This document shows positions 12,203 through 24,304 of a stretch of DNA of 64,000 nucleotides, piece after piece. The stretch comes from Rallus limicola (Eukaryota > Chordata > Aves > Gruiformes > Rallidae). The stretch spans positions 70,412,783-70,476,782 of the forward strand of contig JAKCOZ010000002.1 in NCBI GenBank assembly GCA_022605955.1, in the 5' to 3' direction. Position 1 is the first letter of the stretch, and every line of letters begins with the position of its first letter. Below the pieces are notes generated by a model. The model had not been told where the DNA came from. It searched no databases and worked only from the letters and a program-made list of their open reading frames with translations. A program made the position numbers and the translations under genes.

Positions 12203-12510
12203 GGGGGAAATAGCCAGCCTCTTTTCAATTGTCTATGGAGACATGACAAGGGGCAATGGCTTCAAGTTGGGACACAGAAAGTTCAACACCAATATGCAGA
12301 ACAACTTTTTCACAGTGAGGGTGACAGAGCCCTGAGACAGGCTGCCCAGGGTGTTTGTGAAGTCTCCTTCTCTGGAGATATTCAAGACCTGTCTGGATGC
12401 CTCCCTGTGTGACCTGTCCTAGAGACCCTGCTTTGGCAGGGAAGTTGGACCCGATGATCTCTGGAGGTCCCTTCCAACACCTGTGATCAATGATCAATTC
12501 TGTGATCATG
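12203..12510 (+). mobile_element. CR1 LINE, 3' terminal fragment
   Basis: Shows the end of ORF2 ('gacaaggggcaatggcttca', then the lost 'FFTVRVTEPWDRLPRV' region in a broken frame), followed by the 3' untranslated region ('tttggcagggaagttggac', 'gatgatctctggaggtccc') and a tail of 'tgatcaat' units. The tail type differs from the 'attctatga' tails elsewhere in the window, so it belongs to a different CR1 subfamily. Frameshifts and stops break the ORF2 remnant. Confidence 0.92.
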
Positions 12511-15500
12511 AAAGTAAAAGTCATCTGTTACTTGGCAAAAGTAAGCACATAAAAAAAAAATAAAATCTTTGCTGAAACGCTAATGTTAATTAGGCTGTTT
12601 AATTAGACTGTCTTTAACTAGATGTAATCTCTCTGTAAACAAGAATGAAGGTGTCATATGTGCCAAATTAAAATCGCTCACTGATTACACACTGAAATAC
12701 ATGAAACTGTGTTTCACTCGGTATGTTCACACAGCTCTGAAAAAAACCCCCATATTTCAAAAAATATATTTTTCAAAGCTATTGCTATTTGATTTCAGCT
12801 GTCACAATAATTTCATGGCGTTCCCTACTATTCTTTTCCATATATAATTCCTGTAAAATACTGAATCAAGAGATTACAATTCATCAAAAACCAATTGTTT
12901 TTCCCCAGTAGGTTTTTGATTCAGTTGCAAAGAAATAGCTTTTCTTATTCAGTCAAAGAAAAAACCCTCCTTATAAAACCTTAGGTTAAACAAGGTGACC
13001 TCCAGAACACCCATCATTTACAAAGACATCTATTGCAACTGAAGATGTTACTTCAATAGTCTATGCCAAATGTTTTTAAAGTCCCGATTAAAATATACCC
13101 CAAGAGTTTCTTTTCATCATGAGGGCAAACTTTGATGATCTTTAGTAGTGAAGTAGCATGCTATTCATCAGCCAAATGTAGGGGTTGACATTCTTTTCCA
13201 TTAGCTTCAGATTAACTTGAAATATTATAGTGACAAATCAGTAGAGAGCTTCTGACAAATACTTCATCTCCTCTTGGATAAAAGAGATTAATGAAATTTA
13301 CTTGAACCACCTTGTTCTGGCTTTCATTCAAGTGCCATTGTAAAGCAATCACAAACTCCTAGTCCATGAGATACCCGTGCAAGATGCACCTCAGAGAAAC
13401 GTTGTCTTTCATTGCTATTCCAAGTAAGCAATGTGCACTCTGCTTGCTGCACCACGGGGTTGTTTGGAGTGACATAGATACTGCCATCACTCTGTATTGC
13501 CTCGCCTCTATTTTACAAATCTGGTTTGCCTTGACACTCTCAAATACAAAACATTGATACTTTACACTTAACTTTTTCTGGTTTCATAGGTTATTGATGA
13601 ATATGTCTGTGTGCATTTAAATTTGGTACGGTAGGTCATTGCTTCTTTGAACACTAGAATGGTATTTGCATCCAAAGTGTTCATCTATAAGTAGCAGCAT
13701 TTTTTAAAGAAGTAGGGTTTTTTAAAGCCCACAAACTGTTGCCACAGATGATAGTGCCTATGCGTAGAGACAAGCAGTGGGACCTGCCAGCATCACATAA
13801 AAACATACTACATGATAAAAATTCGTCCTGTCCTCACTGAAAGCCAACTTAAAGCTTTAATGAAATTATTCTTACCTTGTATCACACTCTTTTTAACTGG
13901 TCTTTGGAGGCAACAATCAGTGTGTCAATCTCTCTGCTAAGGACTGGTGTATATCAACTATTTTTCCACCTCCCTTCTCACATACTTTCCTTCTCACTCT
14001 GCAATTCAAATAATGTCTATAATGTCTGCCAGTTGTTTAGCATCATGAGTACATTGCATTCTGTTCATCTGAATCAGAAACATCCTGTGACTAAACATAT
14101 AATTTGAATTATGCAGCATTTAGTCTGCATAAGATTATTGTTGCATACCAAATACCCTCTGTACGGAATGTCTTTCCATTGTCCTTTTTGATAAACTGCG
14201 ATTTATACAATCTAAAGAGGACAGAGATAATCTGATGGAGAAATAATATCACATGGAATAGAAGCTCAGGCATTGAATAGAATTTAACTCAACTGTTTAC
14301 AGACTTTGCAGCAGAAAAAATTAGCTGTATGAAGAAGCATCAGACTGCACTGAAGTGTCAGACTGCACAGACAGCAAAGGAGGTATCCTTTAATGTTTTA
14401 TAGCAGGTTTGGTCTTACCTAGGATGCAAAGTACCCTTGCAATTTCTCCCACATTTAAATGACATTTCAGAAATAATTTGTGAGTCATTTGCTATAGGCA
14501 AGCAGTAAATCTGGAGAAAGGCTGAGTTTTCAGGAGAGACCAAAGCTGATGACTAATTTGAAACTTAGTAGCAGAGTGGTTAATTTGTTTGGCTGTAAAT
14601 AAAACCAATATTTAGATAGTAAAAAGGGTCAGAGAGAAAAATTTCATACTGCCCTGCATGCATATACCTGGTGTCCAGGATCCATCACACTCACACAGTA
14701 CCAAACCAGCGGTTCCTGAAGGGAAACTAGAATGTCAAAATATTCAAGGAGATGTGATGATGTTCTCCATGGCAGGTTTTTCCCATGTTTTGGGTAGGGA
14801 TAGTTTTTCCATTATATTTCTTTCCCTTCAACTTTTCAGATTCTTACCAAGCATGGTCTCACGCCCTCTCATCATCATTTCCTATAATCTGAAAACAAAC
14901 AGGCAGGACTTTTTTAGCACAAGGGAACAATGGGCAACGGTACAGAATGGCCCCTCAATGCATTTAGCAGAGCTCCAGCTCCTAATGATTTCCCTGCTTA
15001 TAGCAGTAGGAGATAGATGCCACAAACACATTAGCACTCATCCTACTGCCAAATCTCAAGCTGATAGCACACTAACTTTAGAAGCAGACCTGTCTTCTGC
15101 TATTTGAGATTTGCCTAAATTAGCTGAGAAAGTGGAATGGTCTTTAGCTGCTTTCAAATCTGGAACATTTAAAAAAAATAATAATTCAATGAAAAGGCAC
15201 CTTTCTCCTCCTGCTTGCAAACTCACATTTCTGGTAAAGCTGAGCTAGATCTTTATTTTCATGACAAGTATTTTGACTTTCTCTTAGGCATAGCAGTCTA
15301 TTTTACATAAATACCAGTATTTGAACTTTATAATGTTTACAATTAGATTATGTTTCTCATCTGATAAGAACATAAGCATAAAATGAAAAATAACCTAATT
15401 AACTACTGTAAGTATACATTTGAGGAGCAAACACAACTGCTTATTCCTTTAAAGCTGTCTTTGTGAGGACAAAGTCCTGACTTTATAAACCAAGACACTT

Positions 15501-17450
15501 TCAGTGCCACATTCACAAACCCAATGTGTTGCAACAGAGAGGCACAGAGCCAGAATTTGCATGAGCATCCCCAGCATTTCAAGGACATTCTTAATGTTCT
15601 AAGAGCTGCACAGGACCATCAGGGCCATTAAGACCCTTTATATGATCTCCTGCATTTAAATGAGGGCATCGTTTGTCTGGGAACATTTATAATGATATTA
15701 ATATAGAAGAGCTATTATGGTAGATCAAAAGAGTCTTACAGTACTTAGAATTATAGGAAAAATATCGGTGAGCTATTTTCTGGTTGGAAAGTAGCAAATG
15801 AAGCTACTCTGGATTTAGATCACACAGCGAAGAGCAGAAATTAGCAGCACAATCATCAAGTGATTAATATATTCAGTTCTAACATGTTGAACAAAGGCTC
15901 TAGAAATATGTACAATAATAATAATTATGGAACACACAACCCATTTCCAAAATAAGCCTGGTACAATGCAATCTGAAGCAATTGTGACATGATGATCAAG
16001 AGAATAGTGCAACATATTACAATGCCTGCTTTATAGGCACTTCAGGAGTTCTTTAACAAGATAATGTATTATAATGAAGGCAGAAAAAGTTAGTATTCTA
16101 TCCTGGTTTCACAAAATCTCTGTGGTAAAAGCTAGGGAGAAAGAGTAAAATAAAGCTAAATGTTTCCAAGGTCAGAACCAAGTATTTGGCATCCCAAAGT
16201 GCCTAACCAACTGTACACCATGTATACCTATCCTTCCAAATCTCACAAAGCACATGACTGTAGAAACTACATAAGCTCTTTATACAAGTTTTTTGTATTT
16301 TTCTTAAATCGCAGTATATGCAATCCCATTTAAGGCATAGGCAAAGCTTTCCTACCCTCTGGACTACAACATTCTCAGGAATATTAAAGTGAGCTGCTGT
16401 GGTTCTCTGGCTGCATTTCAAAAAACAGTTTGTTTTTCAGACGTGTTCCAGATATACAAAATTGAAAAAGAAAAGAACATTTCTGACTCTCTGTCACCTT
16501 CACAATAATGAAGGGGCTTATTCCCATCAACAGTCATATAGACTTAGATACAGTGATCTAGTAGTTCCCCCCTTTAATTTTGGCAGGTCCAAGGTTATGC
16601 TGTGTAAAAACAACATTGATTTTAGCAGCTATTTCACAGAAGCAACAGCAATTTCAGTGGCTATTTCACTTCATAAGTCAGGCAGAGGAGATGTTTTGCT
16701 ATTGCCAGATGATTCATGAGAAATAGGAATCTGGAAATTGCCTAGAATTTGCCTGAAAATGAACCATTCACGTAGCTGTAGTCACAGCTGCCAGTTCTTG
16801 ATTCCCACAGAACAATCAGAATTTTAAAATCTGTGATCTCTTCTGTCAGCCTCACTTTCCATAGCTCATAAAAGGGACTTTGTTTTCACAATTATGTTGA
16901 GTATTTCCTACTCCAAAATATTAAAGAAATACCAATAATTTGCATTTCTGCCCACGATGCTTTCTTCCCTCAGCTGGTATGTCTTCAGCTGATCTCCCCT
17001 GTGCATATTAGCTCATCTTTCCTCCCTAGCAACTGATTTGATTTTGAGAGCAGGCACAGGCTCCTTTCAGAAGTTCACTGCATGACTTCTGTAATCATGT
17101 TTAACACGATCCTTCTCTTACTGAAGCAGAAGTCAAAATACCCACTGATTTTAATAGTTCAGTATTAGATCCTTTACCTGTAATGGACTTACTGCGAAAC
17201 AAGGGGTGCAAATAAAGAATGGAAGAATGATTTTGCATGGCACCTTGAACAATACCTCATACCCATATCTCATGTCTCTCTTGCCTTATCAAAGGAGGAC
17301 AGCAGGGCCTGAGGCTTTATTTTTGAGTCCCTTAAAAATGTCCTGTTTGAGTGGAATAGATGTATCGCTGTATCATTGCAAAGTTCTGTGTCTTTGTTCT
17401 TGTATCTTGAGCATAGGTATTACTGGAGCAGAAAATCCACCTCATTTGTC
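12511..17450. other. AT-rich unique DNA, no gene seen
   Basis: No interspersed repeat or gene recognised. The longest open frame of the window lies here (14658-15107, plus, 149 codons). Its product has no recognisable domain, no low-complexity bias typical of a real small protein, and no convincing flanking splice or start context. For DNA of this composition such a length is unusual but not implausible by chance. Confidence 0.5.
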
Positions 17451-20400
17451 CCAGCTTGGCAAAATCTGTTAGAGGACAGAATGATTTATCTTAGCTAATA
17501 ATTTTAACACTATCACTGTAAATCATTGAAAAGCTTTGCATTGTATTGGAAGGGTGTTACTTGAAGTTGCAGTTTTACATAATTATCAACTCTATCATGA
17601 GTCCCTTCACTTTACCCTATTTGGAAAAATTTGTTAAACTAGTCTCAGAAAGCTCATAGTAAAATATGTCATTTCCTCAGATGGTATGTAACTTACTTTA
17701 CACTGCATTTTCCAAGGGTCTCAAAAGCACTGTGTGAGGAGTTACAGTGCCAGGTGACTCATTGCTTTTCATTTATGTTTTTTGCATGTATAGAATCCTG
17801 TGCAATTAATAGACTAAATACTATAAAAGCACCAGCCAAGAAAGTTGATACAATTTATTTATATTTTCAGCATGTAACACTATCAATTTAACATATTTTA
17901 AGAATCATAATGTGGCTGGAAATTGGTTGGTTGGTTGGGTTTTTTTAAATCTATGGTTCACCAATTTTATTCTTTTTTCTGTGACTAAGCTGATACTTGC
18001 AGAAATTTCTGTCACAAGTAATAATTTGCCCACATCTTTTTTTTTGCCATCACCTTTCAAGAAAAGCAGATTTTATTCACATGAAGATGACTAGTGTAGG
18101 TTGTACATTTACACCATAGCAATGTGATGTTTTCATGTTATTTTGAATCCAGTACATGACAAGAGTTAGAGAAGTTCTCAAAATCCATTTACAATTTACA
18201 CAGTTCCTAGAGTACTTTAAGAAGTATATTTTAAAGTGCATTTGCTCTGGAAAATCATTCATATGCTGAAGGATAGCATATTAGCTTTGATTAGTTATTC
18301 AAAGCAGTTCTTACTGATTCAAAATTGAGCTTAACATAGCAACTAAAATTACCAACAAATTAATAAGATCCTCCTAGTTCTAGTGTTTAACTGATTCTGG
18401 ATAAGACATTCTATGAATTCACAATCATGTTTGAAGCTCATTATCTGGTGATAAATCTCAGCAGCAATAGAAAATGAAACCTATTTAGTCAGATACTATG
18501 AATTGAACCAAAATCCAGGTAATCTACAAGAGCTTAAAGAAGCTGAATTGTTGCCAACTTTCAGTAGCGTGTTGCTTCGTTATTCAAATGCCCCAAGCAA
18601 ACCTATTCACTTACAATTTCTAATATGCTTTCACATCAGGGTGATTTTCCATTACTTCATTTCTCTAATAATACATGTTCATAGCTGCAGGTTAGTATTA
18701 AAGAAAGAAATTGACCCAAGGAGATCCGTGTTAAGTATTCTGCCTGGTAACCTTGTAGAAATCACGAATGAGGGATAGTTTCATGTTCTGAATAAAGTAA
18801 TTTCTTTCTAAATGGATTTTATACTGAACAGTTTTCTTACTAGTTGTTAGGTTTATATATCAAGGTATAACCTACATCTTGAAACTGAAAGATTATGAAT
18901 AAATCTAATGAATAAAGCTATAGATCAGAAAACAACACCTGGTTTAGGCTGGTATCAAGAAATTATATCTTAAAATAGATTAAATAATTGATTAGCAGAA
19001 GATTATATTAACTTATATCTAGATCATAGCATTATATCACCATATGGAATGAAGGAAAAATGTTTGCCTAATTTTCACCTTTCTTGATTTTTATTTTTGT
19101 GGCTCACTGCATTTATTCTTTTATTAAAATCGAATTCATACATGTATATATAACTCTTCACACAACTGTCTTAATATATACCATACTGTAATATCTTTAA
19201 AATTCCAGAATTTGGGAAAGGAAGCAGTTATTTAAATCATTGTCAAAGTGCTGTAAATGCAGGGGGAACAAAAGAACTGAGAAAACACTCTGTACCACTG
19301 ACATTCCTATGGGAAAATTTCAAGCCTGTAGGGAGAAAAATATGTCACTGCCTGATTTTATTTTATTGTGCACAGGTCAGACTTACATACTGAACCTGAC
19401 AGCTCCTAACATCTGAACGTTCATTCATTGCACTCATTTTTGCTGTAATTTGGAAATAATTACTTGCTAAACACTTTCATTTTCTTTCCTTTTATTTGAA
19501 TCACGCAACACGTCCTTTCCTTGGAAACAACTTGCATGCAGCATTACGACTGCTTGAAGTGAAATGCATAAGAGGTTTGCACTGGATTTTTCCCAGTCTG
19601 ATGGACTGTTAACAGGTTTTTTAACAGTACTAGACACTCTGGTTTTGTAAAACAGGGTACAACTAAGCAGCTAAGAGGAAAGCAGCCTTTGCATCATTTC
19701 CAAGTTCCTGCTCTAGCAAAATGGAGGGATGTTTGGAGAAGCTTAGAGAGCACGTGTTGAAGAGGAAAGCAGAGATATAGAACAACTAGGTTACAGTGAA
19801 CAAAGAATGTAAGTGGGGAAAGTTGTGCAACAAAACTGCACCGTCTTTTGTGTTGTTAAAATTTTAGGAGTGCAAGGGTAAGCAAGAATCTTATGTTCAT
19901 TCACTTGCAATGAACATGATCACCTTGAAAAACACCAGTGAGGAAGATATCTTACCTCCTGGGCAGCCTGGTTCTGGTGTTTCCTTTATCTCATGGTTAA
20001 AATGATTATTTTTGTTCTAGCCCAAACTACATCATCATTATTATTTCCCTTTTTGTAATTGAATGTAAGAAGGGATGCATTAACAAATAAAGAAGACAAC
20101 ATAACCATATTCACGACTCCGGTCTGTGAACCAAATGTTTTCATTCAATGAACTCAGGATTTCCCTCTGCCCATCTAACCTATACACCCTGCAAAAATCG
20201 CTGAACCTGACCTTCATTCTCTCTGCACCCCACCCTTCCCAAGAATGCTGCTAAGATCACACTGGTTGTGGAGCATCACCACCTTTCAAGGAATGGTGAA
20301 TGAAGTCATAGATTGAGCTCTAGTGCTGTAGGCATGGCTCCTGGTCTTGTTTCAGAAGGAACATATATAAATCGGTCCAAGAGAAGAATCAATGGGAGAA

Positions 20401-22012
20401 AAGAAGAAATAGATTTTTTTTTTCATACTTCCTGCTGCTTTCCCAGCTATCAACACACACTAACTATAATTTTCCTATGGATTTAAAATCCTTTCAAGCC
20501 TTCAGATCTTGTTTGCCAGTTACCTCATCACGAAATGTTTGTGATTATTTTGCTCTTATGGTCTGGGTACCACAACTAGTGCAATAAAGTAAATACTTCA
20601 GGAGGAATTGGTGGCATGCTGCAAAATCATCCTTGCATTTTAGGACATAATCACTATGCATCTTTCATCATGATTAGATTTACCTGACAATGAAATGATA
20701 AAATAAAGTCAGTATCAGGAACTGGTTTTCTCCATTCAAAGACAGAGGCAAGATAACGGTTTAGGCAGCATTATTTACCCTATGTTTTAAGGTCAACAAA
20801 TATGAATAGCAAGAAGAACAAAGACAGAACTGAAGATAGACTATATAGAAAAGAAGTTAGAGAAGGTTGTTGGATGTTCATTTGTGAATGATGAGAAATT
20901 TTAATTTGCATTCAAGAAGGCAAAGCTCTGTTTTTCATAAGAAAGGTATGCTATGGAGTTTGGCCTTTGGTTGTTAGGGTTTTTTGTTGTTTTTGTTTTT
21001 GTTTTTAAAAAAGGATTTGGAACAAATTTCTAAAAGCCAAATACTGTGCTATACTTCAAACTAGGGAATGGGGGGGGAAATATCCACCTGTAGAAATCAT
21101 TAGCATGACCTGAAGAAGAGGAAAGTATATCAAAAGAAAAAGTAGCCAATAAGATTTATTTTATCTTCTTCAAAATGGTTTCTGGAAATGTAATTAGATA
21201 CTAAAAGAGAATGTAAGTTGTTTCATACAGTGGGTTGTCTTTTTTGAGCAAAGAGGATTTAATACATTTAATGATCCAAGATACTGCAGCAGCACCTGTC
21301 TGAAAAATATCAAGAGGAAACATGAAAAATAGGATCTGAAACTACCGAGTATTTGAACAGTGAAAAGGTGAATAATAAACCAGAAGAATAATACTTTGAG
21401 AAAAAGAACAGATGATACAAAGGAAGGAGCTTACATTTTAAATGAGATTTTAATGTTCCTGTTGAAAAATGCTGTTCTTGATAGCAATCTTTCTTATACT
21501 GATGTCATGCCAAGCTCTAGGCTGAAATACAAATATTTTGCATTGATATTAAAATAATTTAATGAATTACATTAACAGCAATTATTTGGTTCGCCAGTCT
21601 GCTTTCAGTCTTTAGAAACCATTTCAAAAATTACTCAACATCACAAACTTCATGCAAAAGGGTGCTGCAGCTAAATTCAAAAGGTTAAAAAAAATCTATG
21701 AAATGCACATAGAAAAATGTATACATATAAATGGTAAATATTAAGTAGGAACAATAATGTGTAATAAATTACAATTAAGTCAGTCAAATGTAAGGTGTTC
21801 CTAACTCTGTGTATACTTTTCTTCCAAGTGAAATGTTCCATACAGAAATGTAACTACTTTTCTTTTATTCCAGGATTTTTTCAGTTGATGAGCCTTGGAA
21901 TATGATTATTTTTAATAATATCAATGGCTATTTTGTTTGTCACCATTTAAGTCAACTGAATAAAAAACAAATAATCTAAGACTTGCTACACAATGAGAAC
22001 CTCTAAAGAAAG
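17451..22012. other. AT-rich unique DNA, no gene seen
   Basis: No gene or classifiable repeat. Contains a short ttgg-repeat/poly-T tract at 17925-17948, a gtttt-rich tract at 20980-21010 and a run of eight G at 21070-21077. The stretch from about 20800 to 21430 is purine-rich and could hide another old repeat, but I could not place it. Confidence 0.5.
20980..21010 (+). repeat. T-rich simple repeat (GTTTTT-like)
   Basis: Irregular units of gtttt, gttttt and ttgtt ending in an A run. It is low-complexity sequence only. Confidence 0.7.
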
Positions 22013-22290
22013 GTTCACTACAGTCTTCTTCCCAAGTGACAGGTGATGGGACAAGGGGAAATGGCACAAAGCTGCACCAGGGCAGGGTCAGATTAAATGT
22101 TAGGAAAAAAATTTTCACTGAAAGAGTTGTCAGGGCCTGGAACAGGCTGCCCAGGGAGGGTGTTGAGTCACCATCCCTGGATGTATTTAAAAGAAGAGTA
22201 GATGAGGTACTTAGGGATATGGTTTAGCATAGGAGAGGAACAATTGGACTCAATAATCTTAAAGGTCTTTTCCAACCTTGTGATTCTGTA
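22013..22290 (+). mobile_element. CR1 LINE, 3' terminal fragment
   Basis: Begins near a 'cagtcttcttcccaagtgac' block, includes 'gggacaaggggaaatggcac', and ends with 'ggtcttttccaaccttgtga' and a single 'ttctgta' unit. The ORF2 end is readable without interruption from 22036 to 22227. Same orientation and similar 3' architecture to the copy at 9976-10446 (read on its own strand), suggesting a related subfamily. Confidence 0.93.
22036..22227 (+). pseudogene. CR1 ORF2 C-terminus remnant
   Basis: A 63-codon open remnant of the CR1 ORF2 end. It shows the '[18 protein letters not shown]' block, then '[20 protein letters not shown]', and finishes at the authentic terminus (EVLRDMV). Too short for any activity; a fossil of the mobile element. 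Confidence 0.9.
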
Positions 22291-22812
22291 AAAACTGAGC
22301 ATAGGATTCCTGATGTTTACTGTGACAAGTCAGACAGTTAAATCCCACCTTCACTGCAGCCCTTGACATTTTGTCCAGGATGTAAATAAAAGATCTGTTA
22401 AACATCTACTGTTAAACATAAGATAAAATATATTTTTAAGTGACCTGTTTTCTTGAGAAAATGTTAAATTGCCAATTCCCATACAAATAAATTTCTGTAC
22501 ATTGCCATTCTGACAGCTAAGGCACAGCTTTGGATGCCAGTACATGAAACTCAAATATTTAAAGTGCAGTTTCCAGTTCTTTGCCTTAATAAATGAGCTG
22601 CTACTTTATTTTATGCTTTTAGAAAGTAACTTACCACAGGCTACTATCTGTAGTCCTTTGTTGTGGAGTTCTTAGAAGTTTGCAGAGAAACAACCTCCTG
22701 GAAGGCTTGATACAAAGGCCTGGAAAAAGTAAAAATACTGCCTGAAGTCAATACACTTCAGATCAAGAAACAGGTTTTGGATGCAGCTTAGCCAAATAAT
22801 TTCATACATGGA

Positions 22813-22851
22813 TTTTTATTTTATTTTTATTTTATTATTATTTTATTTTAA
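22813..22851 (+). repeat. (TTTTA)n / (TTA)n simple repeat
   Basis: About eight units of ttttatt, tttta and tta. It may be the decayed poly-A tract of some element read on the other strand, but no element body is recognisable beside it. Confidence 0.8.
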
Positions 22852-24097
22852 CATTTTCCCCTCCATTTTTGAAACTGCACAGTACCATGTGAAGGAAAAA
22901 GTTATGAAACGTATTTCTCCAAAGTCACAAATATAAGGTCAAGGCTGCAAGGAAAATCATAAACCTATTAAAATTCCTTTTTTTTTCACCTGAACATGGG
23001 ATAAAGTGCAGTCATTCCCTACGTTTGTCTGAAAAAAAAAATGTTTCTTTGGTCACCTTATGTTTTAAAGTGTTTTGAGAGAATAAATTGGTGATGAACC
23101 ATGTTACATGTTTACTACTACAGATATCTTAGCCTTCCTTTCTAAACTGCATCCCCCTATAAAATTTAGAATTTTTTCAAATAAATATAAAGGATTTCAG
23201 CTTTCTGATTTAAAATTTTGAAGCCTTTCTTGGGCATGTTCCTATAACTTCCCACTGAGAAAAATCCAGGTTCATAACAATGCAATGGAATCTGGTTCAA
23301 ATATATTTTCATTACAAGTAATTTGTTTTAAGCTACAGCTCCCCCTCAATCCTCCCTTGCCAGCACATAGAAGGCTTAAATGTATCCAAAACAATAAAAA
23401 TTTTTAGTTTGTCTTAAAAGATTTACACATACCCTCAGAGAGTATTTTCCAGTACGCAAACAGACAAATAAATAACAAGGGAAACGAGTTCAAAACACTT
23501 CAAATTGTGATACTTCGAAGGAAGCTGCAGGGATAAAAAAGGCTGTGCTTGGTATGGAGGAGGCTGTGGGAGCCAGCTTTGGCATTTCAAGAGCTGGGAT
23601 ACGGTGAGGGCTCAACAGCCTCCAGTTTGAGTTCAATTGTCCACAAAGAGTCCGTCAAAGCCTCTGCTGCACTAGCAGGCAAGGATGGGCCCAGACCTCT
23701 GTCCACTCTCCACTGCTATCCCACATTTTCTTCCACCTGGTGTAAAGTATAGCAGAAAGGATGCCCACAGCCAATGCCAGAAGCTTTTTATCTTTTTTGC
23801 CATTAGAAATATCTACTTGTCTTGTGGTTCTTTTGCAGCTTTTTCTTTTAGGGGTTTTCTTTTAAATAAATTGTCTTTTTTGTTTAGCAAGGAGTTTCAG
23901 TAATTATAAGAGAATCAGTATTGTCTCTTCCCTGAAGAGAAGGCAATTCACAGGGACAGTTTCAAACTTACACTTAGCATATAAGCTCTGCCCAAAATAG
24001 TAACAAAATGAACTGAAGCACAAGGGGGGGAACACACCTAAGAAGTCACTGAGTGTGCCGAGATTCCTAATGAATAAATGACAAGATAAATAAGTGA

Positions 24098-24304
24098 ATG
24101 GATCTAAAGAAGTGCAAGAGGGAGAAGGACATTAAGAACTTCCAGCAGGAAGATGATAATTTTAAACAGCAGTGTCTCCATTTGCAGGAACTCAGGGCCA
24201 GTCCTGAATTTAACAATGAAGTCACACAGAGGAAAATGCACATGCAATTTCAGAAAAACTACAAAGGTAATATGTATTTTCTACACAAGTGTCTGAAATT
24301 CTAA
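24098..24304 (+). other. Unassigned open frame, possible exon fragment (weak)
   Basis: A 68-codon frame begins right after an in-frame stop. Its first 56 residues are rich in Lys, Glu, Gln, Asp and Leu with a helical, coiled-coil-like look (for example DIKNFQQEDDNFKQQCLHLQ), unlike the Phe/Cys/Leu-rich products typical of chance frames here. A splice-donor-like AAAG|GTAATA falls at 24266/24267, just where the charged region ends. No good polypyrimidine tract precedes it. It could be a coding exon, an exon of a pseudogene, part of an old LINE, or chance. I do not recognise a family. Confidence 0.2.

Noticed and set aside
12225..12524. 99-codon minus-strand open frame
   Set aside because: Antisense of the CR1 3' fragment at 12203-12510.
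20800..21430. Possible third old LINE relic
   Set aside because: Purine-rich like the other relics, but no endonuclease or reverse-transcriptase motif could be found.
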